A stretch of DNA of 54,423 bases. Source: a virus. Positions within the stretch are counted from its first letter, which is position 1. Each line of letters opens with the position of its first letter. A program made the position numbers and the translations under genes. Where the stretch lies: IMG/VR virus record IMGVR_UViG_3300017527_000330, positions 1-54,423 of that record. One strand, given 5' to 3'. Shown piece by piece: positions 17,001 to 24,228 of the stretch. The notes below the pieces were generated by a model. The model saw only the letters and a list, made by a program, of their open reading frames with translations. It ran no database searches and was not told the origin of the DNA.

Positions 17001-18385
17001 TGGTCAGACTAGGTACACCTGAACAGAGACTTTTCTACAATGTTGATCAAACTGGTCATCTTGATATCCATGTTGAACATATTAGAGATCTTCAGTTTGC
17101 TGACTTCGATGACGATATCCCAACACCTGCATGGCAAGAAGGTAGAGTATTTTGGGATAAAGTTAATCACACATTTGGTGTTTATAATGATATACCAGAA
17201 ATTACGCTTCAGGTTGGACAGGAATCTCATTTAAGAGTAAGAAATATATCTGGTCAAACAATTCCCGATGGTTCTCCTATTTATATTACTGGAGCAGATC
17301 AAGGGTTGCCAACTATTGACCTTGCAAAGGCAGATGATATTAGTACTTTAAGTTCTGTATCTATAGCTACTCACTCCATAGAGAATAACACTAATGGATA
17401 TACAACTCTTACTGGAGCAGTAAATGATGTAGATACATCTCAATTTAATGCTGGAGACCCTTTATATGTATCTGATTCTACTGCTGGTATAATCACTAAT
17501 CAAAGACCTAAGTCTCCAAATATCGCTCATAGAGTTGGAGTTGCAACTCAGATAGGATCAATGGGAAGACTTGTTTCAGATTCACATCCATCGACAGATC
17601 AGATGCAGGTTCTAACTTATACATTGCCTTTAAAAGGAGTTGTTGACGCTATACTTCCACTAACAGGAACTTTTAGAGAGATAGATTCTGGAGAAACTGG
17701 AGATGTAGGCGCATCATTTGGTGTTAGCAATCAACATCTCTATATTTATGTTAATAGTTTAACTGGATCTGGAGACGTATCAATAGTCGGAGCCCAGCTT
17801 TCGGAGAATAGCTCCGTTCAGGATTCAACTGGAGAGGAAGTAATTACAATAGATCAAGCAGGAACATATTATCAAACAAGTTTTAAATGGTGGGAAGTAG
17901 ACTCTATAACCATTCCACCAGGAATTTCAGCAATTAATTATGATTATGGAGTTATTGGTTATCCAGATATGGGCAACAGAAACTTCAGTATCATTGGTTA
18001 CAGGTGTGATGCTTATGCAGATAAAGATGGAGCTGATTTCTCTCTTCTTATTGATAGAGTTAAAGATGATGGAGATAAGAAAATGAGTGTTGTTCCATTA
18101 GAAAATATGGGTGTTCAAGATGAGGGAGTCGGAATTGTTGATAACTTAAGAACGGGAGAATATGATAGAAGCTTTTTGCCCAATACTTCAAATTTTTGGG
18201 AAGCAAATTCCGTATTGACTTTAAAACAGTTAGATTTCAATACTTATTTTACAAACAACGAAAACGATATACTTTCAAAAGAGAAGAATGAAGGGATGTT
18301 TATAAGGATAGAAGGAGAACCAGGAGGAGGAATAACAGATGTAGATTTTATTATATTGTATTTATACTATGAACTGTTACCATAA
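14093..18385 (+). CDS. Tail fibre protein 3
   Basis: A 1430-aa fibre protein. Its N-terminus is homologous to that of fibre 2, and one PTEKAVKTYVD module lies at about residue 395. The first half is a beta-rich shaft with recurring short motifs (SLTETLQTLG, ISENLQRLG, AAANLQRLG). From about residue 1030 there is a domain with HLRVRNISGQTIPDGSPIYI and a Gly-Asp-Pro-Leu-Tyr-Val-Ser segment, a combination I recognise as recurring in many phage fibre and tail-spike proteins. Unlike the two preceding fibres it has no poly-Ser linker. Its C-terminal 250 residues are a beta-rich domain that probably forms the tip. It is an adhesin or side fibre; receptor specificity cannot be inferred. Confidence 0.8.
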   Translation: MAKFKNSNIELKTNQKILLGDSQDVSISYDGSAMMLDTTAIIVTGTVAANSFAGDGSQLTNVPPTDPYGNNTEVQYNDNGVFGSSQHFVFTGTAIRVGTSGIYMSAFGDIGRANNDIFVIAGSEGNPTGRSYLHLMNSGGALLRGAEGSTFGVNGSGQDVTLQAGDGAGTGDGGNIVLTPGDGTASGYVKIVVGGVQVGMIGETLQRIGKASSAGRVDVGDTEISATVGSTEVLSLLETEQILGEIDDSRIHVRPQQNQLDIYGGSNIAINAGFASTNIYYSGTKVFTTVSTGIDVQPTSGTDAYVNLRQSNGTLRGAFQCSSDETYLRVGSSNDIAIRMKDSEYVRLYYNGTSVFSTTSDGIRLNLGVININEFSSDGTLIGDSDTALPTEKAVKTYVDTQIIAIDQISQDDSYIRVVDDGTAAGYIEIVADGVQVSYWDAESSTIRIGKESGAGRIAISDTTVYTSIGTTDVLTISENLQRLGVSANTYAQVNQPSDYFNVVAAGSQVFIAAANLQRLGAVSATNVTTTVATNTIAIEANNVEVASLTETLQTLGVSGDSRIEISQAADSVDIYCGSTNILAANLNGVTVTGDLQITGDLILDSTSALTASEVQYDNITPSTYNTVQDGMDTLGSPGLISGGVITADGTAAVNVTAGTGMLRTTNDEFADIEFIDFAESLSLAITEDETKNIVVYYNGGSPVIQAVDIGAGNVFEYFILGQVGRAGDELFISNIRQRISNFAIRSLARLNGTRAVERDGNTGLIIGESGDGDRYVTMTSGDVWSLIDLDSISSFNSGTGDSFTTIYRDSPSGYVETPGQTQWDMEKYDDGSGTLKDLSKNKFGVRWFWYIPSSADMSMVYGTGNWKSLAEAEAEPVPTEVPSIISEYGVLIGKIICQKDEDIAAEVSSAFDEVYNFAATTNHGNLSNLASPYDDHTQYSHIDGRRDFTGTVGGLPPISSSDFVTLDYMVRLGTPEQRLFYNVDQTGHLDIHVEHIRDLQFADFDDDIPTPAWQEGRVFWDKVNHTFGVYNDIPEITLQVGQESHLRVRNISGQTIPDGSPIYITGADQGLPTIDLAKADDISTLSSVSIATHSIENNTNGYTTLTGAVNDVDTSQFNAGDPLYVSDSTAGIITNQRPKSPNIAHRVGVATQIGSMGRLVSDSHPSTDQMQVLTYTLPLKGVVDAILPLTGTFREIDSGETGDVGASFGVSNQHLYIYVNSLTGSGDVSIVGAQLSENSSVQDSTGEEVITIDQAGTYYQTSFKWWEVDSITIPPGISAINYDYGVIGYPDMGNRNFSIIGYRCDAYADKDGADFSLLIDRVKDDGDKKMSVVPLENMGVQDEGVGIVDNLRTGEYDRSFLPNTSNFWEANSVLTLKQLDFNTYFTNNENDILSKEKNEGMFIRIEGEPGGGITDVDFIILYLYYELLP

Positions 18386-18400
18386 GAAAGTGAGGAAATA

Positions 18401-18874
18401 ATGAAAAAAAAGAATTCATGTGGAAATTGTAATGCATGTTGTAAAATTTTGAGAATAGAGAAAAGATTTTTATCTTGGAGAGACACAGATAAAAATGCTA
18501 ACGAAATGTGTGATAAACTTATTAATAACAAATGTAAAATCTATGCGACCAGACCAAAACCTTGCAGAGATTTTAAATGTTTATGGCTGGCATTAAAGGA
18601 TTCTGAATTTAATAATCCGAACTGGATACCGAATAAAATTGGATGTGTTGTTACAAATGCAGAGGAAAATAATAAACATCATATTATAATCAAAGAGTTG
18701 GAGGAAAATTCATTAGATTTTAAAAATCTAACCGAAGAGCAGGAATCATACTTAAAAACTATATTTTCTTTAATGGAAAATGCAAAGAGTAAAAATAATG
18801 ATTGCGATGTTTTGCTTCAACCTTTTGGCAGCGATGGTAGCTATATTTTAAAACATAAAGGGAAAATAGACTAA
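18401..18874 (+). CDS. YkgJ-type CxxCxxCC cysteine-cluster protein
   Basis: The 157-aa protein opens with CGNCNACC (residues 7-14) and continues with CKIYATRPKPCRDFKC (about 46-61). This is the signature of the YkgJ family of putative zinc- or iron-binding proteins (CxxCxxCC followed by IYxxRPxxC). The biochemical role of the family is not established; metal-cluster binding is the usual proposal. The gene follows the third fibre by 15 bases with GTGAGGAA as ribosome binding site, so it is probably in the same transcript. Its presence in a virion-gene neighbourhood is unexplained. Confidence 0.7.
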   Translation: MKKKNSCGNCNACCKILRIEKRFLSWRDTDKNANEMCDKLINNKCKIYATRPKPCRDFKCLWLALKDSEFNNPNWIPNKIGCVVTNAEENNKHHIIIKELEENSLDFKNLTEEQESYLKTIFSLMENAKSKNNDCDVLLQPFGSDGSYILKHKGKID

Positions 18875-18960
18875 ATAAATGTCTGCATAAACTTCCGTAA
18901 TGTCGAGAACATTTTTCGAAAAGTTATAACAAACAATAAATGAAAAGGAGAAATATTATC
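18875..18960. other. Short intergenic gap
   Basis: Contains no convincing hairpin or open frame. The last bases carry AAGGAG, the ribosome binding site for the next small gene. Confidence 0.5.
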
Positions 18961-19194
18961 ATGCCTACAAAGAAAAACGAAACACCCGAAGCACCACAAA
19001 GTCAGATGGTAGAATTAAATCACGTGAAGGCCGTTGCCAATAAGGTTTTCTCTGAATTTACAAACCAAGAATTGGGAAACAAGGTCAGCCAGTTTAACAT
19101 GCAGGGTCTTGTCAATATCTTTCTCGGAATGGTTCAGAATCCTGATAGTCTGAAGGTGCAAGCGCAGCCACAACCTGAAAAGAAGGATTCGTAA
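18961..19194 (+). CDS. Small acidic/Gln-rich protein, unknown
   Basis: A 77-aa protein starting MPTKKNETPEAPQ. I place the start at 18961 because AAGGAG lies about 9 bases upstream; an earlier ATG at 18940 would read through that site. It has a charged N-terminus, a helical middle (about residues 15-60) and a Gln/Pro/Lys-rich tail, and resembles a small structural or chaperone protein. No family is recognised. By eye its codons are richer in G and C than those of the fibre genes, like the metallophosphoesterase gene that follows, so the two may be expressed together. Confidence 0.55.
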   Translation: MPTKKNETPEAPQSQMVELNHVKAVANKVFSEFTNQELGNKVSQFNMQGLVNIFLGMVQNPDSLKVQAQPQPEKKDS

Positions 19195-19221
19195 AATTCA
19201 GAATCACAACGGGAGAAACTT

Positions 19222-20472
19222 ATGACAATTGAGAGCTTTTTTACACCTCCGACAGATGTCGATTTATCTGGACTACAAATTGAAATCCTTGAGCTTAAGG
19301 CTCAAGGAGCAACTCACATTTCAATATCAAGAGATTTAGATTGTAGTACCCGATATGTTCGACAAACAGTACAGAAGTATGGTCATTTATTGGATAATGT
19401 AACAACTTCAGAAATGACTAAACAAGCGTTATCATTGGAAATGAGAAATCAAAGACTCAGAGATCAGCAGAGGACTGAGAGAAAAGTAAGGGGTGAATTT
19501 CGTTATACCTCCGCTATTGGAGAATACGCCTCAGAACTCTCGAAGGCCTTGCAGGGAAGAGGATTATATGCTCCTGTCTTTCATCGGGCATACAATCCAA
19601 ATGCACAAGGCGTCATTCAAGTTAGCGATGCTCATTTCAATGAACTCATCAGTATGCCGCACAATCAATTTGATTTCACAGTTGGTTCCCAAAGACTGAA
19701 GAAGTTCGCTTTAGAATCGAAGCGAATTCTCGGTGCCTATAATATTAAGAAAGTCCTTGTCGCATTTACAGGCGATATGATCAATTCGGATAGACGCTTG
19801 GATGAGCTTCTTAATATGGCCACCAATAGAGCACGTGCAACAGCTTTAACGAGCATTCTGTTAGAGCAATTCCTGATGGATCTAAATAGGAATTTTAATG
19901 TTGAAGTGACCTACGTCAGTGGTAATGAAAGTAGGCTCAACAAAGAGATCGGTCATAGTGATATCAGCGTATCAGATAATTATGATACTATGATCTTTGA
20001 AATGTTGCGTTTGATGTTCCGTAAAACGAAAGGAATGGTATTCTTGGAAAACCCGATACAAGAGCATGTCATCAAAGTGTTAGATAAAAATATACTTATA
20101 ATTCACGGCCATTCAATTAAAAACGGAAACGTAACGACTCAGATTCAAAAGATCAAAACCAAGTGGACTGATCACATCGGTGAGAAAATTGATTTTGTTA
20201 TTTGGGGTCATTATCATGCAGCTCAGATAACCGACCTTCATGCTCGATCTGGAAGTCTCTGTGGTGGGAATGATTATTCCGATCATGGGCTTCAGCTTTC
20301 TACCAGAGCTTCTCAAAATGTTTACATTGTTAGAAAAGACGGAATAAATGGAATGAAAGTTGATCTGCAAGATGTGTCTGGTATAACTGGATACAAGATC
20401 GAGAAAGAACTGGAAGCTTATCATGTGAAATCTTTTGAGAAGGTTCCAGACATGAGACTGAAGAAAATATAA
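19222..20472 (+). CDS. HTH-metallophosphoesterase fusion
   Basis: A 416-aa protein. Residues about 15-55 look like a helix-turn-helix (ILELKAQGATHISISRDLDCSTRYVRQ, shown here in part). From about residue 130 the calcineurin-like phosphoesterase motifs follow in order: SDAHFNE (DxH), TGDMINSD (GD), SGNES (the GNH position), IIHGHS and WGHYHA (GHxH). The usual GNHD/E is GNES here, so the catalytic His appears replaced while the metal ligands Asn and distal His residues remain. Activity may be altered. Family members act on nucleic acids, nucleotides or phosphoproteins; with an HTH a DNA-linked role is plausible. The GC-rich codon use resembles the sheath gene. GGGAG precedes the start, and a strong terminator hairpin follows. 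Confidence 0.7.
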   Translation: MTIESFFTPPTDVDLSGLQIEILELKAQGATHISISRDLDCSTRYVRQTVQKYGHLLDNVTTSEMTKQALSLEMRNQRLRDQQRTERKVRGEFRYTSAIGEYASELSKALQGRGLYAPVFHRAYNPNAQGVIQVSDAHFNELISMPHNQFDFTVGSQRLKKFALESKRILGAYNIKKVLVAFTGDMINSDRRLDELLNMATNRARATALTSILLEQFLMDLNRNFNVEVTYVSGNESRLNKEIGHSDISVSDNYDTMIFEMLRLMFRKTKGMVFLENPIQEHVIKVLDKNILIIHGHSIKNGNVTTQIQKIKTKWTDHIGEKIDFVIWGHYHAAQITDLHARSGSLCGGNDYSDHGLQLSTRASQNVYIVRKDGINGMKVDLQDVSGITGYKIEKELEAYHVKSFEKVPDMRLKKI

Positions 20473-20480
20473 GGCAAAAA

Positions 20481-20518
20481 AAGAAGTGGGGGCGATCAGC
20501 TGTGTCGTCCCCCTTCTT
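20481..20518. terminator. Bidirectional terminator hairpin
   Basis: The arm at 20481-20495 pairs with 20505-20518: AAGAAG, one bulged T, then GGGGGCGA against TCGTCCCCCTTCTT, giving 14 bp including one G-U pair and a 9-base loop. A-rich sequence flanks the left arm. It separates the plus-strand metallophosphoesterase gene from the convergent minus-strand membrane protein gene and should stop transcription from both. Confidence 0.75.
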
Positions 20519-20524
20519 CACTTC

Positions 20525-20647
20525 TTAATTTAACGGTGCCACTTTGATTCTTCGCTTTCTTGGGACGAAGTACCCATTCTTATATCCGAACCATAATATG
20601 AATGATTCGAGCGCCACCGTTCCTACGATGATTAAGAATGTCAGCAT
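20525..20647 (-). CDS. 40-aa single-span membrane protein
   Basis: A very short protein starting MLTFLIIVGTVALESFILWFGY, a single transmembrane helix, and ending in a basic tail (PRKRRIKVAP). The start is supported by AAAGGAT five bases upstream. A longer reading in the same frame, from 20767, lacks a ribosome binding site and overlaps the preceding gene. It is the second gene of a two-gene minus-strand island. Function is unknown; small basic-tailed membrane proteins in phages often alter the host envelope or affect lysis timing, but nothing here proves that. Confidence 0.6.
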   Translation of the reverse strand: MLTFLIIVGTVALESFILWFGYKNGYFVPRKRRIKVAPLN

Positions 20648-20657
20648 GTTATCCTTT

Positions 20658-20831
20658 CTAGAATGACCAAACTCTATTGCCATCCTCTGAAATTGTGAAA
20701 TTGTTGAACTGATTGTCAACGTTTTCACGATTCTTGCCAGTTTTTTCCCGTTGGTCGATTTTATCAATCAAACGAGATTCGAATTTTTCCTTCCGATGAA
20801 GCTGATTTCCTGCATGATTCTTATTAGCCAT
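20658..20831 (-). CDS. 57-aa basic protein, unknown
   Basis: The protein starts MANKNHAGNQLHRKEKFESR; the ATG at 20831 lies behind a strong AGGAGGATATAAC. A longer reading to 20882 would begin inside the promoter-like repeat and is unlikely. The product is strongly charged (Lys, Arg, Glu, Asn), without hydrophobic segments or recognisable motifs. It is the first gene of the minus-strand island and lies about 47 bases downstream of the 21-bp promoter-like sequence. Function is unknown. Confidence 0.6.
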   Translation of the reverse strand: MANKNHAGNQLHRKEKFESRLIDKIDQREKTGKNRENVDNQFNNFTISEDGNRVWSF

Positions 20832-20877
20832 TGTTATATCCTCCTGGCGTTTAGGGGTTAGTGCGTAAATAGTTTCT

Positions 20878-20898
20878 ATCACTTATTAATATATATAG
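20878..20898 (-). promoter_or_regulatory. Promoter-like 21-bp element, copy 1
   Basis: On the plus strand this reads ATCACTTATTAATATATATA followed by G. The identical 21 bases occur at 24144-24164. Both copies lie 45-55 bases upstream of a minus-strand gene that opposes the surrounding tail genes. The AT-rich core (TATATATATTAAT on the minus strand) suggests a promoter. No clear TTGACA box is seen. Confidence 0.65.
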
Positions 20899-20979
20899 AT
20901 AGAACTGTATTCCGAAAAAAACTAGAACAAAAAATAAATGGATGTAGAAAGTTCAAAATCTAAAAGGGATAAAAAAATC

Positions 20980-21693
20980 ATGACAAAACATTCAAAAAGT
21001 AAGGATATTGAAGTCATAGCAGCTGAGTTCTATGGAGACAACTGCTTGGGTGATGCAACTGGTCAGAATAATTCTCAGGATCGAAGACCCAAAGGGTGGG
21101 TGGAAATCTGGGAAGAAGACCCAAAAACGGGGGCCAAAAAGCTTGTAAATAAAAGTAATCTTATCGTTTATCAAGGACGAGAAATGGTTGCTCAAAGAAT
21201 TTTTGATGTAAATAATGTAACAGCCCAAGGCATCAATCCATCGTTTCCAACAAAAGATGAATTTTTATATTGGATGGGTTTTGGTTCTGGTGGAGTTCGA
21301 CCAGCAGATCCTTTAGTACCAACACCACCAACTCTTACAGATACCGATCTTAATTCGTTGGTTATGATTAGTGCGACAGATTCTTCTGCGGCTGATTATC
21401 ATGTTGCGGGTGGGGATTATCCAGACACTGGATTTTACAAATATCCCTTTGATAACGTCGAGTTTGAAAGAGATTATAACAACGAAGATAAATGGTTAAT
21501 AGGAAAAATCACGACCACATTAGGAACAGCTTTAGCAAATGGAAAGCAGATAAGCGAAGCTGGTCTATATTCAGCTGAATCAAGAATCCCAGGATATAAT
21601 GGACAGTTCAGCATGTTTGCTCGTGTCACATTTCCAACCTTAATAAAAACGGTAGATAGACGAATCGTTTTTATTTGGTATATTTATACATAA
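20980..21693 (+). CDS. Putative virion/tail protein upstream of sheath
   Basis: A 237-aa protein starting MTKHSKSKDIEV. I chose ATG 20980 because AAAGGGAT lies about 10 bases upstream; ATG 20938 would add 14 residues and lacks a good site. The protein is beta-rich, with the segment QISEAGLYS and a C-terminal strand pattern (FARVTFPTLIKT followed by FIWYIYT) like that of phage virion proteins of neck or baseplate type. I do not recognise a named family. Its position just ahead of the sheath gene suggests a tail or neck component. Confidence 0.5.
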   Translation: MTKHSKSKDIEVIAAEFYGDNCLGDATGQNNSQDRRPKGWVEIWEEDPKTGAKKLVNKSNLIVYQGREMVAQRIFDVNNVTAQGINPSFPTKDEFLYWMGFGSGGVRPADPLVPTPPTLTDTDLNSLVMISATDSSAADYHVAGGDYPDTGFYKYPFDNVEFERDYNNEDKWLIGKITTTLGTALANGKQISEAGLYSAESRIPGYNGQFSMFARVTFPTLIKTVDRRIVFIWYIYT

Positions 21694-21797
21694 AAGTTAT
21701 AGGTTATTTTCAATTTTATATTTTATAGATGGACCTGGAGGAAAGGAAGAAAAAACGGATAGAACAAAAAAACGATATTAATATGGAGGAAGAAACC

Positions 21798-23750
21798 ATG
21801 GCGAATGTTTCCCCAGGTGTTTATACCAAAATTATTGACCTTTCAACCTTTGTACAGGTTGTACCCGCTTCCATCGGAATGGTTTGCGGTTTTTCGAGAA
21901 AAGGTCGAGATAACGAAATGATCTTTGTAGGGTCCCGTGCAGAATTCGTATCTGAATGGGGTGATCCAAACATTAACGATTTTGGCAAGAATTATGGTCA
22001 AGGTCCTTATGTTGCTTACAACTTCTTAGGTGAATCTGGTGCATTATACTGGATGCGTGTACTTCCAGATGATGCTGCTTTTGCACATTTCCGATTGGAC
22101 ACTCAATTGGCTGCTGGTGATGCTACTGCTTCTATCAGTATAACCTACGTTGATGCTGCTCTTAATACGGAAGGTGAGATTCAAACAAATCTAGAAACTG
22201 TTGGTGATGTTAAACCTCTAGCGTTCTTGTATCCAATTGGACGCGGAGACTATTATAACAGTCTTGGAATTCGTATAACTGAAGCGGCAAATCCAACATT
22301 AACTGGTGTCTATACATTGGATATCTATGAGAAACAGTCTGATGGTGATGACGTTATCATCGAGTCTTTTGCAGTTTCTTTTGATCCAAATGCCGTTGAT
22401 AGTGGTGGAGATTCGTTATTTATTGAATCTGTTCTTGAAACATATTCCACTGTTCTTAGAGCTCAAATGCAATTAACCAGCGGTGAATGGTCAGATGGAT
22501 ACGACCTTATCGCCAGAAGTTATGACAATGAAATCGGTGCTGTTGAAGTTGATATCACTGGAGCTACCATTTCAGATGATAAACAGGACTTTTCTGATTG
22601 GCAAAAAGCTGCGCCAATTGGAAATGCCAACTATGTTGTCATAGCCAAAGACGCCCGAGGTAATGAAGTTTGGGGTTGGTTGGGTGCATCCAGTGGTGTT
22701 GATAACGAAGAAATCACTGTTTATCCATCAAGAAATTTGACAGGAGCAACTCCTGGATGGATAGGAGCTACTGGAAGTTTCGTGGAAACTGATCCTATCA
22801 CTTATCATATTCGCGAATCCAATGTAAGTGTTGCAGATGCATTCACAAGTGCTATTCCTGTTCCACTTCGTAAGGGATCTGAGGGTAGCTTACGAACAGC
22901 TACGGGTTCTGTTGACACAATGATAGCCGAGCAATTGTTAGAACAAGCTTATACTGGTATCATTGATGATAATATCACTGATCCAGAGTTGATTTACTTT
23001 TCGTTGGTTTTCGATGCTGGTTATCCAGCTGACGTTAAGAGTGCAATCAGCACACTGGTTCAAACCAGAAGAGATTGTGTTGGTATCATCGATAATGGTG
23101 ATAACTCCACAGTCAACAATGCATTGGCAACAAGAAACAACATTAACACATTTAACAATTTCTATGTTGCAATGTATGAACCATATAATAAGGTTTCTGA
23201 TCCGTTCACTGGATCTGACATATGGTTTTCACCAATCTATCATATGTCGTATTTGATTCCAAGGAATGATAATGTTGCAGAAATCTGGTTTGCAGCTGCT
23301 GGTTTTAATAGAGCATCAATTGATACTATCAAGGATTTGCGTTTCAATCCTCGTTTGGGTCAGAGAGATCAACTTTATTTAAAGCAGTTGAATCCAATCG
23401 TTAAGTTTGCACAGGGTTATGTTGTTTGGGGTCAGTTGACATCTCAGGCAAAACCAAGTGCATTGCAAGATTTGAATATTGTTCGATTGGTTCTGTTCTG
23501 CAAGAGAGCGTTAGAACAGTTCTGTCGTTTCTTTATTTTCGAACAAAATGATCAGGTTACATGGGGTCAGGTTGCCAGCGCCATTACTGATTTCTTGGAA
23601 GTCATCAAGAATCGAAGAGGTTTGGATGATTATCAGGTTGAAGTTGGAGCTACCGATTATGAAAGAAAGACCAAAACCTTTCATGTCAACGTTACCTTGA
23701 CACCAACCAGAGTTGTTGAGAAGATTGAGTTGAATTTCTTCATCAAATAA
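21798..23750 (+). CDS. Tail sheath protein (gp18-like)
   Basis: A 650-aa protein starting MANVSPGVYTKIIDLS; the PGVY near the N-terminus is typical of contractile sheath subunits. The C-terminal half carries the sheath domain, including SALQDLNIVRLVLFCKRALEQ and ending VTLTPTRVVEKIELNFFIK, the usual final strands that link neighbouring subunits. The ATG at 21798 is preceded by GGAGGAA; an earlier in-frame ATG at 21729 would add a charged leader and is unlikely. The tube gene follows, as in T4 (gp18-gp19), with an inserted phosphatase gene. Codon use is richer in G and C than in the fibre genes, as expected for one of the most abundant virion proteins. Confidence 0.93.
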   Translation: MANVSPGVYTKIIDLSTFVQVVPASIGMVCGFSRKGRDNEMIFVGSRAEFVSEWGDPNINDFGKNYGQGPYVAYNFLGESGALYWMRVLPDDAAFAHFRLDTQLAAGDATASISITYVDAALNTEGEIQTNLETVGDVKPLAFLYPIGRGDYYNSLGIRITEAANPTLTGVYTLDIYEKQSDGDDVIIESFAVSFDPNAVDSGGDSLFIESVLETYSTVLRAQMQLTSGEWSDGYDLIARSYDNEIGAVEVDITGATISDDKQDFSDWQKAAPIGNANYVVIAKDARGNEVWGWLGASSGVDNEEITVYPSRNLTGATPGWIGATGSFVETDPITYHIRESNVSVADAFTSAIPVPLRKGSEGSLRTATGSVDTMIAEQLLEQAYTGIIDDNITDPELIYFSLVFDAGYPADVKSAISTLVQTRRDCVGIIDNGDNSTVNNALATRNNINTFNNFYVAMYEPYNKVSDPFTGSDIWFSPIYHMSYLIPRNDNVAEIWFAAAGFNRASIDTIKDLRFNPRLGQRDQLYLKQLNPIVKFAQGYVVWGQLTSQAKPSALQDLNIVRLVLFCKRALEQFCRFFIFEQNDQVTWGQVASAITDFLEVIKNRRGLDDYQVEVGATDYERKTKTFHVNVTLTPTRVVEKIELNFFIK

Positions 23751-23768
23751 TAGGACAAAAAAAGGTAG

Positions 23769-23800
23769 AAAATGGGGTCACTAAGTAGTGGCCCCATTTT
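23769..23800. terminator. Bidirectional terminator hairpin after sheath
   Basis: AAAATGGGGTCAC (23769-23781) pairs with GTGGCCCCATTTT (23788-23800): 13 bp with one G-U pair and a six-base loop, flanked by A and T runs. It lies between the sheath gene and the convergent minus-strand membrane protein gene, so it should terminate both. Confidence 0.85.
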
Positions 23801-23811
23801 CAGTGAATAGA

Positions 23812-24093
23812 CTATTCAGCGGTACATGGTTCTGGTTTTATTTCGACCACAACCTCGTTTGCTGCTTCCTCGATTTCACCATTTAGGTACATATGTTTGC
23901 AACCGAAGGCTGCTGCACCTACACCGACGAACAAAAGTTTGGGTAGAAGTAGACCAGATGCAACAAACGAAAGACCAGCAACTACCGTTCTGGTTTTCGG
24001 TGGCATCTGTTCCCATTTTTGGACCCCTTTCTTTATAAGGTTGGCAGTTCTAATGAGACGATTTTTGGATTCTTCGGGTAATACGAATGGCAA
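23812..24093 (-). CDS. Small membrane protein, unknown
   Basis: A 93-aa protein with a TTG start behind GAGGAGGTGA. It has a basic amphipathic N-terminus (about 1-33), one or two hydrophobic segments (VVAGLSFVASGLLLPKLLFV, about 37-56, and VGAAAFG) and an acidic tail (EIEEAANEVVVEIKPE). It is the only gene of the second minus-strand island and is preceded about 51 bases upstream by the same 21-bp promoter-like element as the first island. It is not recognised. Shared control suggests it is made at the same time as the 57-aa and 40-aa proteins. Confidence 0.6.
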   Translation of the reverse strand: MPFVLPEESKNRLIRTANLIKKGVQKWEQMPPKTRTVVAGLSFVASGLLLPKLLFVGVGAAAFGCKHMYLNGEIEEAANEVVVEIKPEPCTAE

Positions 24094-24143
24094 ATAAATT
24101 CACCTCCTCTCAATGGAATAAAAATAAAATCAATAACCTCTTG

Positions 24144-24164
24144 ATCACTTATTAATATATATAG
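24144..24164 (-). promoter_or_regulatory. Promoter-like 21-bp element, copy 2
   Basis: Identical over 21 bases to 20878-20898 and placed at nearly the same distance from a minus-strand start codon. Flanking bases differ, so the conserved block is not simply a recent duplication of a longer stretch. Confidence 0.65.
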
Positions 24165-24228
24165 CTGTGTGACTTTAAGGAAAAGGTAGAACAAAATTAA
24201 AAGGTATAGACTCAATGGAGATTTATGC

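Noticed and set aside
20658-20882. Longer 74-aa reading of the small minus-strand gene
   Set aside because: The extra N-terminus would start in the promoter-like element and bypass a strong AGGAGG site placed for the ATG at 20831.
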